From contig DASRRI010000074.1 in NCBI GenBank assembly GCA_035695765.1, forward strand, positions 1 through 64,000: 64,000 nucleotides of DNA. The letters run 5' to 3'. The DNA is from Dongia_A sp035695765. GTDB lineage: Bacteria > Pseudomonadota > Alphaproteobacteria > Dongiales > Dongiaceae. The position numbers were made by a program, and so were the translations under genes. Positions 53,262-63,235 of the stretch are shown here, in pieces (position 1 is the stretch's first letter; every line of letters starts with the position of its first letter). Under the pieces are notes generated by a model, which was not told the origin of the DNA, did no database searches, and saw only the letters and a program-made list of their open reading frames with translations.

Positions 53262-54962
53262 CTAAATCTCCTGCCCCGCGCCCGGACGCGCGGCGCGGAT
53301 CGCGCGCGACAGCAGATAGACCGGCAGGATGCCGACCAGCCCGATCGCCAGCGCAGGCCCTGCCGCCTCCACCAGCCGCTCATCGGATGCGAGGTCGTAG
53401 GTGCGGGTGGCAAGCGTATCGAAGTTGAAAGGACGCAGCACCAACGTCGCCGGCAGTTCCTTGAGCACGTCGACGAAGACCAGGATTGCCGCCGTCAGCA
53501 ATGTGCCGCGCATGATGGGCAGATGAATGAGGCCGAGTGTTTGGCCCGGCGACCGCCCAAGCGACCGCGCCGCCAGATCCATGCTGAGTGTGATCTTGCC
53601 GAGGCTCGCCTCCACCGCGCTGAAGCTGATGGTGAGAAAGCGCGCAAGGTAAGCATAGGCGACCGCCGCCAGCGTGCCCGTGAAGATGAGACCGACGCTG
53701 AATCCAAGATGCGCCTTCGCCCAACTGGCAAGCGCGTGGTCGAGCGCCGCCAAAGGCAGCAACACCCCGATCGCCAGCACGGCGCCCGGCACGGCATAGC
53801 CCGCGCTCGCCACACGCACAGCCATCCTCGTTGCGCGCGTCGGATGCAGCCGCAGCGCATAGGCGAGAAGGATAGCCGCAGCCAGCACCAGCAGCGCAGC
53901 AAGGCCCGACAGCAGGAAGGAATTGCGCAGCAAGCCGAGAAAGCGCGCATTCTCCCAATATTCCGGGCTGCTCAGCGCCCAATGCAGCAGCATCGCAGCC
54001 GGCAGCACGAATCCGAGCACGACCGGCAGCGCGCAGCCGATGATCGCACCGAACGAAGCCCAGCCGCGCAACTGAAAGCGCGGCAGCGGCCGGTAGCGCG
54101 CCGTCGAATGGGCATAGCTCGCCCGCCCGCGCGACCAGCGCTCCAACGCCAGCAACGCGAACACGAACAGCAGCAGGATCGCCGCAATCTGCGAGGCCGC
54201 GACCGGATCGCCCATCCCGCGCCACACCCGGAAGATGCCGGTCGCCAAGGTATTGATCCCGAAATAGGAGACCGTGCCGTAATCGTTCAGCGCTTCCATC
54301 AGTGCGAGCGCAACGCCGGCTGCGATTGCCGGCCGCGCCAGCGGTAGGGCAACGCGGCGGAAGCTGCTCCAGGGCGAGCAGCCGAGGGTGCGGCTCACTT
54401 CCAGCACGCACACCGACTGCTCCAGGAATGCCGCGCGCGCCAGCAGGTAGACGTACGGATAGAGCACCAGCACCAGCATCACGATCGCGCCGGGCAGAGA
54501 ACGGATTTCCGGCAGCCAGCGCAACCCATCCGGATCGCCGATCAGGTTGCGCAGGCTGGTCTGTACCGGCCCGGCGTAATCCAGCAATCCGGTATAGGCG
54601 TAGGCAATCACGTAAGCCGGAAACGCCATCGGCAGCAGCAGCGCCCAATCGAACAGCCGCCGTCCGGGAAAGCGGCACAAGGTCGTCATCCACGCCGCGG
54701 GAACACCGACAATGAGCACGCCGAACGTCACGCCGCTCATGATGAGGAATGAGTTGGCGACGTAGTCGCCGAGGACGGTCTCGACCAGATGCTGCCAGAT
54801 TTCGCTGCGCGCACCGAAGGCGTTGATCAGCACCGAGATCACCGGCGCCGCGATCAGCAGCGCAAGGCTGCAGGCCAGGATGGTCCAGCGCGAGGGCCAA
54901 GCGAGATGGCGCGCACCAAAACGAACCGAAGTGGCGGCTTGCGGGTGCGACAACAGGCTCAA
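53262..54962 (-). CDS. ABC transporter permease, FbpB/ThiP type (two fused permease halves)
   Basis: 566 residues with about 12 membrane helices and two EAA-like loops (EVSRTLGCSPWSSFRRVALPLARPAI and DLAARSLGRSPGQTLGLIHLPIMRG), so one chain provides both permease halves, as in FbpB and ThiP. The start is probably TTG at 54962; no ATG with a ribosome site is near, so the exact start is weak. No periplasmic binding-protein gene is adjacent, so it must be encoded elsewhere. Confidence 0.85.
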   Translation of the reverse strand: MSLLSHPQAATSVRFGARHLAWPSRWTILACSLALLIAAPVISVLINAFGARSEIWQHLVETVLGDYVANSFLIMSGVTFGVLIVGVPAAWMTTLCRFPGRRLFDWALLLPMAFPAYVIAYAYTGLLDYAGPVQTSLRNLIGDPDGLRWLPEIRSLPGAIVMLVLVLYPYVYLLARAAFLEQSVCVLEVSRTLGCSPWSSFRRVALPLARPAIAAGVALALMEALNDYGTVSYFGINTLATGIFRVWRGMGDPVAASQIAAILLLFVFALLALERWSRGRASYAHSTARYRPLPRFQLRGWASFGAIIGCALPVVLGFVLPAAMLLHWALSSPEYWENARFLGLLRNSFLLSGLAALLVLAAAILLAYALRLHPTRATRMAVRVASAGYAVPGAVLAIGVLLPLAALDHALASWAKAHLGFSVGLIFTGTLAAVAYAYLARFLTISFSAVEASLGKITLSMDLAARSLGRSPGQTLGLIHLPIMRGTLLTAAILVFVDVLKELPATLVLRPFNFDTLATRTYDLASDERLVEAAGPALAIGLVGILPVYLLSRAIRAARPGAGQEI

Positions 54963-55040
54963 GGGTTAAGTTCCGTCCGGCGCGGCAGCCCGCGCAAAGG
55001 GTTCAAGGACGCCGGGCATCTACCGGCGGAAGCGTTCCCG

Positions 55041-55072
55041 ACCCTAGTGCGACTTATTCTGAATTGCAATTC
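55041..55072 (-). promoter_or_regulatory. promoter with palindromic operator before the ABC transporter
   Basis: Minus strand: TTGCAA, 17 bases, TAGGGT. The -35 element is the centre of a perfect 12-base palindrome, GAATTGCAATTC (55061-55072), so a dimeric regulator bound there would block or control the promoter. It does not clearly match the Irr or RirA consensus that I know. Confidence 0.45.
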
Positions 55073-55088
55073 GGCGCCTGGAGACGCC

Positions 55089-55916
55089 TTAGGCCGACTG
55101 AGCCGCGGCCTTGGGCTCAGTAGACCCGGACAGATCGTCGCTGTCCTCCTCGGACTCCGGCTCTTGAGCACCCTCCCCCTGGGGTTCGCCAGGCTCGGGG
55201 GCCTCGTCTGCCTCGATCCGGCGCAGGACCTCCGCCTCATAAGCGTCGTCCGCCGCCTGAGCCTCCGTCTCATCCTCCGGCCGCGGGGACAGCATGTCAG
55301 AGATGTTGCCCTCTTCGTCCTCCGCCTCTTCGCCCACCGGCGCGCCGCCCGGCAGGTTCTGGGTGCCGAGGGTCGCTACCGTAGCGCGGGCATCCAGCAG
55401 GCCGGCAGCCTTCAGCTCCTCGACGCCCGGCAGTGCATCGCAGCTCTCCAGCCCGAAATGCTCCAGGAACGCGTCGGTGGTCGCCCAAGTCACCGGGCGG
55501 CCCGGCGTTTCGCGCCGGCCCTTCGGCCTGATCCAGCCGATCTCCAGCAGCATGTCGAGCGTGCCCTTGGAGATCACAACACCGCGGATCTCTTCGATCT
55601 CCGCCCGCGTCACCGGCTGGTGATAGGCGATGATGGCCAAAGTCTCGATCGCGGCGCGGCTCAGCTTGCGCACCACTTCGCGCTCGATATGGAACTTGGG
55701 GGCAAGGTCTGGCGCGGTGCGGAAAGCCCAGCGATCCTCGAAGGCGAGCAGATGCACCCCCCGATTGGCGTATTGATCCTTCAGCTCCTGCAACAGGCCG
55801 TTGATGTCCGCGCCCTCGGGCATGCGGCCCGCCAGCTCCTTCTCGCCCATGGGTTCCGTCGAGGCGAACAGGATGGCCTCGAGCAGGCGCAGCAATTGAT
55901 AGCGATCGTCAGTCAT
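55089..55916 (-). CDS. scpB: segregation and condensation protein B
   Basis: Kleisin-interacting winged-helix subunit of the SMC-ScpAB condensin; 275 residues. Residues 1-180 are the ScpB domain (LRLLEAILFASTEPMGEKELA; ETLAIIAYHQPVTRAEIEEIRGV; PGRPVTWATTDAFLEHFGL). The last 85 residues are an acidic, Glu/Pro/Ala-rich tail that is probably disordered. It overlaps scpA by 4 bases (ATGA). Confidence 0.95.
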   Translation of the reverse strand: MTDDRYQLLRLLEAILFASTEPMGEKELAGRMPEGADINGLLQELKDQYANRGVHLLAFEDRWAFRTAPDLAPKFHIEREVVRKLSRAAIETLAIIAYHQPVTRAEIEEIRGVVISKGTLDMLLEIGWIRPKGRRETPGRPVTWATTDAFLEHFGLESCDALPGVEELKAAGLLDARATVATLGTQNLPGGAPVGEEAEDEEGNISDMLSPRPEDETEAQAADDAYEAEVLRRIEADEAPEPGEPQGEGAQEPESEEDSDDLSGSTEPKAAAQSA

Positions 55917-56761
55917 TGCATTCCTTCGGTATTCACAGTCTCGGCCGCAAGGTTGTTGCCACTGCCCCGGCGCATGAAGATCGGGCCGAACAATCCATCC
56001 TGTCGCAGTTCGATCCGCCCAGTGCGCGCCAGCTCCAGGCTCGCGGCAAAGGTCGCCGCGATGGCCGCACGGCGCGGCAGACCACGCTGCAGTCCCGGCG
56101 GCAGGAAGGCCTGCAAGGTCGTCCAGTCCAGCACCTGGCCCAGCATCTCGCCGATGCGATGCAGCGCATCGTCCATCGAGAACAGGTTCATCGGCGCGAT
56201 CTGCAATAGGCCTTCATTGCGCCGGCCGGGATAATTGCCGTAGGCCTTCAAGAGGTCATAAAGCGCCAGCTTGTAAACCGGATTTTCGACGATCTGCACC
56301 GGCTCCGGCAAACCGCGGCCGAAGAAGTCGTGGCCATATTGCGGCAGGCCCATCAGATCGCGACCGGCCTTCTGCATCACCTCGAGCCGTTGCAACTGGA
56401 AGGCCAGGGCCGCAGCGAGCTCGGCACCGCTCGGTTCGCCATCCGCCGGCGGTTCGGGCAGCAGCAGGCGCGACTTGAGATAGGCCAGCCAAGCCGCCAT
56501 CACCAGATAGTCGGCAGCGATCTCCAGCCGCAGCCGGCGGGCGCGCGCGACGAACGCCAGATACTGGTCGGCCAGCTCCAGGATCGAGATCTTCTTGAGG
56601 TCAACCTTCTGGTCGCGCGCCAGCGTCAGCAGGACGTCGATCGGCCCTTCGAAGCCATCGAGATCGAGATGCAGCTCAAGTTCACCACCGGGCGCCACTG
56701 GCGCTCCGTCGTCGGGCGTGAAGGTCTTATCGAACTCTTCGTCGGTCACGATCGCATTCAT
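55913..56761 (-). CDS. scpA: segregation and condensation protein A
   Basis: Kleisin subunit bridging SMC heads; 282 residues. The family hallmark LDGFEGPIDVLLTLARDQKVDLKKISILELADQYLAFV is at 34-70, followed by DYLVMAAWLAYLKSRLLLP and a C-terminal winged helix. It overlaps both neighbours by 4 bases, making M50 protease-scpA-scpB a tightly coupled set. Confidence 0.95.
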   Translation of the reverse strand: MNAIVTDEEFDKTFTPDDGAPVAPGGELELHLDLDGFEGPIDVLLTLARDQKVDLKKISILELADQYLAFVARARRLRLEIAADYLVMAAWLAYLKSRLLLPEPPADGEPSGAELAAALAFQLQRLEVMQKAGRDLMGLPQYGHDFFGRGLPEPVQIVENPVYKLALYDLLKAYGNYPGRRNEGLLQIAPMNLFSMDDALHRIGEMLGQVLDWTTLQAFLPPGLQRGLPRRAAIAATFAASLELARTGRIELRQDGLFGPIFMRRGSGNNLAAETVNTEGMQ

Positions 56762-57471
56762 AGTCCGCCCGCATTGTTCCCCGTTACCCAGTAAATCAAG
56801 CCCTCGACATAATCGGCCAGCGGATGAAGGACCCAGCCGATGACGTCAAGGTCCATGCCGATCTGCCGTCCCAGCCATGGCAGCAGAAAGATCACTGCCA
56901 GGAGGATGAACATCCCGTGGCGCTCCAACCGCGCCAGATACAGGGATAGCGGATACGGCAGCAATCCCACAGCGACTCGCCCACCGTCCAGAGGCGGCAG
57001 CGGCAGCATGTTAAAAAGCGCCAGGATCACATTGGTTATGATCGAAATCGCCAGCATTTGATCGGCAATCCCAGAAACCGCGGATCCTTGCGGCACCAGG
57101 TGGAGCGCCAGGGCCGAAATCATAGCAAGCACGATATTGATGCCGGGTCCGGCTGCTGCCACCAGAACCATGTCGCGCCGCGGATTGCGTAGCTGCCGGA
57201 AATTGACGGGAACCGGCTTGGCATAGCCGAACAGGAACGGCGAGCCAGCTGCCGATGACACGTAATACAGCAGCGCCGGAAGGATGATCGTGCCGAACGG
57301 ATCGATGTGCTTCAGCGGATTGAACGTCACTCGGCCCAACCGATAAGCAGTGTCGTCCCCCAGCTTCCAGGCGACGTACCCGTGCGAGGCCTCATGCAGC
57401 GTGATCGCCAGGATGATTGGTACCGCGATGATCGCGATAGTCAGCAAAAGTGTTGAAATATCAGAGGACAA
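56758..57471 (-). CDS. M50-family membrane metalloprotease (site-2-protease-like)
   Basis: 237 residues with about six helices. The zinc motif HEASH (AITLHEASHGYVAWKLGD) and the second active-site block NMLPLPPLDGGRV are intact, so it should be active. This short form lacks PDZ domains, unlike RseP. The start is TTG at 57471 with GGAG six bases upstream. It is a common neighbour of nagZ and scpA; the substrate is unknown. Confidence 0.92.
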   Translation of the reverse strand: MSSDISTLLLTIAIIAVPIILAITLHEASHGYVAWKLGDDTAYRLGRVTFNPLKHIDPFGTIILPALLYYVSSAAGSPFLFGYAKPVPVNFRQLRNPRRDMVLVAAAGPGINIVLAMISALALHLVPQGSAVSGIADQMLAISIITNVILALFNMLPLPPLDGGRVAVGLLPYPLSLYLARLERHGMFILLAVIFLLPWLGRQIGMDLDVIGWVLHPLADYVEGLIYWVTGNNAGGL

Positions 57472-57512
57472 TACGCGACTCCGGACAAATTACGTGAGCC
57501 GCGACGAGCGTG

Positions 57513-58514
57513 TCAGGCAAGCAAGGCGGTCAGCTCCTGCGCGACCTGGTCCAGCTTTGCGGGCTGGCCCTTGCCGACCTGGCGGCGGCCACGTGTGTAG
57601 CGCTCCAACCCCGCCTTCGACAAGGGCGGAGAGCCGGCGGCCACCTGCACCATTTCCTCCATCTTGCCGTTGCAATGAAGGGCGACGTCGCAGCCGGCCG
57701 CGACCGATCGCCCGGCCAGCTCGCCGAGGGTGCCCCGCAACGCCTTCATGGACAGATCATCGCTCAGCAGCAAGCCGTCGAATCCGATCTCGCCGCGGAT
57801 GATCTCTGCGATCACTTTGGGCGACAAGGTGGCCGGCAGCTCCGGATCAATCGCCTCATAGACGATGTGCGCTGTCATGCCCCAGGGCAGGTCTGCCAGT
57901 CGCTTGAAGGGCACGAAGTCGGTGCGCGACAGCTCCGCGTGAGAGGCCATCACGCGCGGCAGGTCGTGATGGCTGTCGACCATGGTTCTTCCATGGCCGG
58001 GGATATGCTTGATGACCGGTGTCACGCCCGCCGACATCAGGCCATCGGCGGCGGCGCGGCCTAGCGTCGCGACCTGGTCCGGATCACCGCTGAAGGCGCG
58101 GTCGCCGATCACATCATGAGCGCCCGGCTGATGCACGTCGATCAAGGGCGCGCAATCGACGTCGATGCCGAGTGCCATCAGCTCGGCGCCGATCAGCTGG
58201 TGATTGAGGAAGACAGCCTTACGGCCGGCCTCGGCATGCTGCATGGCCAGCGTGCCGAACTTCGCCGCCGCTGCTGCAGCCCGCCAATGCGGCGGCCGCA
58301 AACGTTGAACCCGCCCGCCTTCCTGGTCGATCAGGATCGGCGCCTCCGCGTGCTCGACGGAGGCGCGCAGGTCATTCACCAGGCGCCGGACCTGGTCCGG
58401 ATCGGCGATGTTACGCGCGAACAGGATGAAGCCAAGCGGCTGAACGTCGCGGAAGAACGCGCGCTCCTCACCGCTCAGGGTCTGCGCCGCAACCCCGAAA
58501 ATCGCCGCCAGCAT
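57513..58514 (-). CDS. nagZ: beta-N-acetylhexosaminidase
   Basis: Cytoplasmic glycoside hydrolase family 3 enzyme removing GlcNAc from anhydro-muropeptides in cell-wall recycling; 333 residues. The nucleophile loop ends FDGLLLSDDLSMKAL (first Asp of SDD) and the general acid loop KHIPGHGRTMVDSHHDLP is typical of NagZ. LIDQEGGRVQRLRPP is the conserved substrate-binding segment. I use the ATG at 58514, 14 bases after the SPOR-protein stop. Confidence 0.95.
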   Translation of the reverse strand: MLAAIFGVAAQTLSGEERAFFRDVQPLGFILFARNIADPDQVRRLVNDLRASVEHAEAPILIDQEGGRVQRLRPPHWRAAAAAAKFGTLAMQHAEAGRKAVFLNHQLIGAELMALGIDVDCAPLIDVHQPGAHDVIGDRAFSGDPDQVATLGRAAADGLMSAGVTPVIKHIPGHGRTMVDSHHDLPRVMASHAELSRTDFVPFKRLADLPWGMTAHIVYEAIDPELPATLSPKVIAEIIRGEIGFDGLLLSDDLSMKALRGTLGELAGRSVAAGCDVALHCNGKMEEMVQVAAGSPPLSKAGLERYTRGRRQVGKGQPAKLDQVAQELTALLA

Positions 58515-58528
58515 GCCCGTGTTGTCCT

Positions 58529-60085
58529 TTACTTGCTCACGACGAGACAGGGCTGGTTCTGCTGCTTCAAGCTGGCGCACAGCTTCTTCGCCGCCGCCTT
58601 GTCAGCCAATGGCCCGGCCTGCAGGCGATAGAAGATGCCTGCCGCGCCCTTGTCGATGCGTTCGATGGTCAAGCTGAGCGAACCGAGCAGATCGGGATGG
58701 GCCTTTTGCATTGCCGCCCATTCCTTCTTGACGGACTCTTCCGACTTGCCCGCCGCCAATTGGACGCGGGTATTGCCGGCTGGCGCCGTCGGCGTGACGG
58801 CAGCTTCCTGCGTCGCAGCCGGCTGCTCAGGCTGCGTCGGCTTGGCTGGCTCAGGCTGGCTTGCGACCGGAGCGGGCGCAGGCTCCGCCGGCTTTTGCTC
58901 GGTTGTCGTCGGCGCAGGAGCAGCAGGCATTTCCGCTTTTTGCGTCGCTTCTGGGGTGGGCGCGGGCGTCGTTGGCTCGGCCTGCGGGCTGGGTGGCGTC
59001 GCATCCGCGGCCGTGTTGTTGTCCTGCTCTGGCAGCGGAGCGGTGCTCAGCGGCGCTTCCGGCGCCGGCGGTGCATCGGCGGTCGGTGCCTCCGAGGTCG
59101 TCGGAGCGTTGTTGTCCGGAGCGGAGTTGTCCACCACGGCTGGCGCTTGCCCGGCGCTCGGCGATTGTTCGGCACTTGGGGCAGGCGGCGTTACCGGCTG
59201 CTCCGGTTCCGGCATAACCGTTTCGCCCTGCGATTGGGCCGAGGCGCCGTCCATATTCTCCAGTACCTGGACATTCTGGTTCGGCACCTGCAGGCCACCC
59301 TCGTCAGCGGGCTTGATCTTCTCCGGTGTCGTGTCTGCTGCGATGACCGGCACTTCGGTGCTCTGCTCGCTGCCGGTCCACAGCCAGGCGCCGACGGCAA
59401 CCACGATGATGACCGCCGCAGCCGCCAACATCCGCCGATTGCGCCGGCGGCGGCGCATGGCGCTCGATTCCGTATCGCCGCTGAATGGTTCGCTGATCGG
59501 TGGCGGCGGAAGCCCGGCCAGCAGGTCGCGCTGAGCCGGTTCCGGCGTACCCGCCGACGTAGTCTCGGGCGCCGCCGCGCTACCGCGCATCATGCGCGAC
59601 AGGGGGCTGTTGTTGCCAGCCAGACCAGCTTGCGGCTGTGGCTGCACAGGAGGCGCCGGTTGCTGGGATCCTTCAGTGGGCTTGGTATCGGGCATCGGAA
59701 CCAGATCAGGTGCGGCGGCGCGCGTTGGCATTTCCGGAATTTCGATGGTGGAGCTTGGCTCGGCCGTCGAGGCCGGCTCGTCGGCCTGCGGGATTTCCGA
59801 CGCCGGCTCCTGCGGAGCTTGCATGCGCGCGAATGGGGTCATGGGGATCGGCCCGCGGCTCCCTCCCGCCATGCCGGTTTGCGCAGGCGGCGATTGGATG
59901 GACCGGAAAAACGGATCGCCCCGTACGTCATTGGCCGGCCGAGCGCGCTCGCCTGGCGCCCCATCGCCGGCTTGCGGCTCATCGATTTTCGGCGCGGATG
60001 CAGTGGATGGACCGAGGTCGCCGCGCAAACGACTGAGCGCTGCGGCGACGCTCGCTTGAATCTGATCGGGCTTTTCTGACGACAT
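58529..60085 (-). CDS. SPOR-domain membrane protein
   Basis: 518 residues: a cytoplasmic N-terminal part of about 220 residues rich in Pro/Ala/Ser, one membrane helix (MLAAAAVIIVVAVGAWLWTG), a periplasmic Pro/Ala/Glu/Thr-rich linker of about 200 residues, and a C-terminal SPOR domain (VQLAAGKSEESVKKEWAAMQ; FYRLQAGPLADKAAAKKLCASL). The topology matches FtsN-like or DedD-like division proteins. It lies directly before nagZ, so it is co-transcribed with a wall-recycling enzyme. ATG 60085 is chosen. Confidence 0.88.
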   Translation of the reverse strand: MSSEKPDQIQASVAAALSRLRGDLGPSTASAPKIDEPQAGDGAPGERARPANDVRGDPFFRSIQSPPAQTGMAGGSRGPIPMTPFARMQAPQEPASEIPQADEPASTAEPSSTIEIPEMPTRAAAPDLVPMPDTKPTEGSQQPAPPVQPQPQAGLAGNNSPLSRMMRGSAAAPETTSAGTPEPAQRDLLAGLPPPPISEPFSGDTESSAMRRRRRNRRMLAAAAVIIVVAVGAWLWTGSEQSTEVPVIAADTTPEKIKPADEGGLQVPNQNVQVLENMDGASAQSQGETVMPEPEQPVTPPAPSAEQSPSAGQAPAVVDNSAPDNNAPTTSEAPTADAPPAPEAPLSTAPLPEQDNNTAADATPPSPQAEPTTPAPTPEATQKAEMPAAPAPTTTEQKPAEPAPAPVASQPEPAKPTQPEQPAATQEAAVTPTAPAGNTRVQLAAGKSEESVKKEWAAMQKAHPDLLGSLSLTIERIDKGAAGIFYRLQAGPLADKAAAKKLCASLKQQNQPCLVVSK

Positions 60086-60299
60086 GACGTGCTTCTCCAG
60101 CAAAGTACGGCCTGCGATCGCCGCACTTCTGCTCAACGTCCGTGCGGCTGACGCGCCCCCTGCCCGACCGGCTTCCCCCTCGCCCGGACAGCTGCAAGCT
60201 GATCTCGACCCAGAGAATCAGCGATCTCCCGAGTCGGTCAAGCAAACGAGTAGTGGATAACTCTATTAACACTCGGATTCAACACGCTTTTTCTCAGAC

Positions 60300-61469
<1,170 letters not shown>

Positions 61470-61550
61470 GGGCGGAAGCTAGTGTAGTGCCCCGGCCCTG
61501 GCAACGGAGCCGGCCCGCGCCAGACTCGCAACGGTAGAAAGGATGCCAAC

Positions 61551-61952
61551 ATGCCATCCGCCCCTGACTACCCCGTGGTGACCGGTCATTGCCTGTGCGG
61601 AAAAGTGCGCTACCGCGCCACCGCCGCGCCGATCTGGGTGGCCTATTGCCACTGCCCCAGTTGCCGCCGGGCGACCGGCAGCGTGATCGCCCCTTATGCC
61701 GGCTACCTGCCGCAAGACCTGGTTTTCGAGGGTGAAGCGCCTGTCCGGTATGCCTCCTCTCCGGACGTGATCCGGCAATTCTGCGGTACCTGTGGGACTC
61801 CCATCAGCTACCAATCCCCGCGCTGCCCGGACCAGATCCATCTGCTTTTGGGCTCCGTGGACCATCTGGAGGGCCTGAAACCCGAAAGCCACGGCTATTG
61901 CGAATACCGGGTACCCTGGTTCGAGGTCGCCGACGACCTGCCGCGACGGTAG
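61551..61952 (+). CDS. GFA-family zinc protein
   Basis: 133 residues of the glutathione-dependent formaldehyde-activating (Gfa/CENP-V) fold. Zinc-binding cysteines are C14, C16 (HCLCG), C33, C35, C38 (CHCPSC) and C78, C81 (CGTC), all in place. Most members with this fold have no proven activity, so the family name should not be read as function. It is divergent from the dGTPase gene with an 81-base gap. Confidence 0.88.
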   Translation: MPSAPDYPVVTGHCLCGKVRYRATAAPIWVAYCHCPSCRRATGSVIAPYAGYLPQDLVFEGEAPVRYASSPDVIRQFCGTCGTPISYQSPRCPDQIHLLLGSVDHLEGLKPESHGYCEYRVPWFEVADDLPRR

Positions 61953-62068
61953 TTCTTCTTCCCCGTCAAGCACTTAGCGCATGGGAGGCAGTCCCGCCGG
62001 GCGTTTGACATTCCGCCCCGGCACCCTACATTCAATGCCGAGAGTTCGACTAACAGCGGTTTTGCCCC

Positions 62069-62425
62069 ATGAACGACATGTCGCCCATGCCGGAACGCCA
62101 AGTCAGCCTATCCGACAGTGCTGTCAAACGCATCGCCAGCCTGATCTCAGCCGAAGGCGATTCCAGCCTGATGCTGCGCCTCAGCGTCTCGGGTGGTGGA
62201 TGCTCAGGCTTCCAGTACGGCTTCACCTTCGACAACGCGGTCCAGGTGGATGACCACCTGTTCGAGCGGGACGGCGTAAAGGTCGTGGTCGACGACACCT
62301 CGCTTGAATTGCTGTCCGGGGCCGAGGTCGACTTTGTCGAGGACCTCGTGGGGGCGTCGTTCCAGGTGCGCAATCCGAACGCCAAATCCTCCTGCGGCTG
62401 CGGCAGCTCCTTCTCGGTCGGCTAG
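62069..62425 (+). CDS. erpA: iron-sulfur cluster insertion protein ErpA
   Basis: A-type Fe-S carrier of 118 residues. The three cluster ligands are C45 (SGGGCSGFQYGF) and C109/C111 (SSCGCGSSF). ErpA proteins deliver 4Fe-4S clusters to targets; complex I, encoded in this window, needs many such clusters. The start MNDMSPMPERQVSLSD is taken at the first ATG. It is followed 15 bases later by xth. Confidence 0.92.
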   Translation: MNDMSPMPERQVSLSDSAVKRIASLISAEGDSSLMLRLSVSGGGCSGFQYGFTFDNAVQVDDHLFERDGVKVVVDDTSLELLSGAEVDFVEDLVGASFQVRNPNAKSSCGCGSSFSVG

Positions 62426-62440
62426 CGGCCAGGGCGCCGC

Positions 62441-63235
62441 GTGCTGACCATTGCCAGTTTCAACGTCAATTCGCTGCGGGTCCGCATCCCGCATTTGATC
62501 TCGTGGTTGAAAAGCGCGGCGCCGGACGTCGCGCTGCTGCAAGAGATCAAGTGCCTGGACGAAGAGCTGCCGCGCATGGAAATCGAAAGCCTCGGCTACC
62601 AGATCTCCGCGGTCGGCCAGAAGGCGCGCCATGGCGTTGCGCTGCTCTCTCGCGCCAAGCACACAATTGAACATCGCGCCCTCCCCGGCGATGATACCGA
62701 CGATCAGGCGCGCTATCTGGAGGCCGTGATCGACGTGCCAGCGCCGCATGGCCGACCGGTGCGTGTCGCCAGCATTTATCTGCCGAACGGCAACCCGATC
62801 GATACCGAGAAATTTCCATACAAGCTGCGTTGGATGGAGCGGCTGAACCGCCACGCGCGCGATCTGCTTGCGCGCGAGGAGATCGTGGTGCTGGGCGGCG
62901 ACTTCAACGTCTGCCCGACCGATGAAGACGTGTTCGATGTCGCCGCGATGGCGGACGATGCGCTGTGCCAGCCGGAGACGCGGCGACGCTGGCGCGAGCT
63001 CGCCAATCTCGGCTACGTCGATGCGTTGCGCGCGCTCTATCCGAGCGGCCGCCACTACACGTTCTGGGACTATCAGAACGTCCGATGGCAGCGCGACGAA
63101 GGGCTGCGCATCGACCATCTGATGCTCTCGCCGCAAGCCGCTGATTTGCTGGAAGCGGTCGGCATCGACCGCGAGCCGCGCAAGCTCGACCGCCCCTCGG
63201 ATCACACGCCGATCTGGGTGCGCCTCACGGCTTAG
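62441..63235 (+). CDS. xth: exodeoxyribonuclease III
   Basis: AP endonuclease/3'-5' exonuclease of base-excision repair; 264 residues of the EEP fold. Seen are ASFNVNSLRVRI, LQEIKC (metal Glu), the GDFNVCPTDEDVFD loop and the terminal SDHTPIWVRL with the catalytic Asp-His. The start is GTG at 62441. Its end overlaps the MlrC-like gene by 4 bases, tail to tail. Confidence 0.96.
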   Translation: MLTIASFNVNSLRVRIPHLISWLKSAAPDVALLQEIKCLDEELPRMEIESLGYQISAVGQKARHGVALLSRAKHTIEHRALPGDDTDDQARYLEAVIDVPAPHGRPVRVASIYLPNGNPIDTEKFPYKLRWMERLNRHARDLLAREEIVVLGGDFNVCPTDEDVFDVAAMADDALCQPETRRRWRELANLGYVDALRALYPSGRHYTFWDYQNVRWQRDEGLRIDHLMLSPQAADLLEAVGIDREPRKLDRPSDHTPIWVRLTA

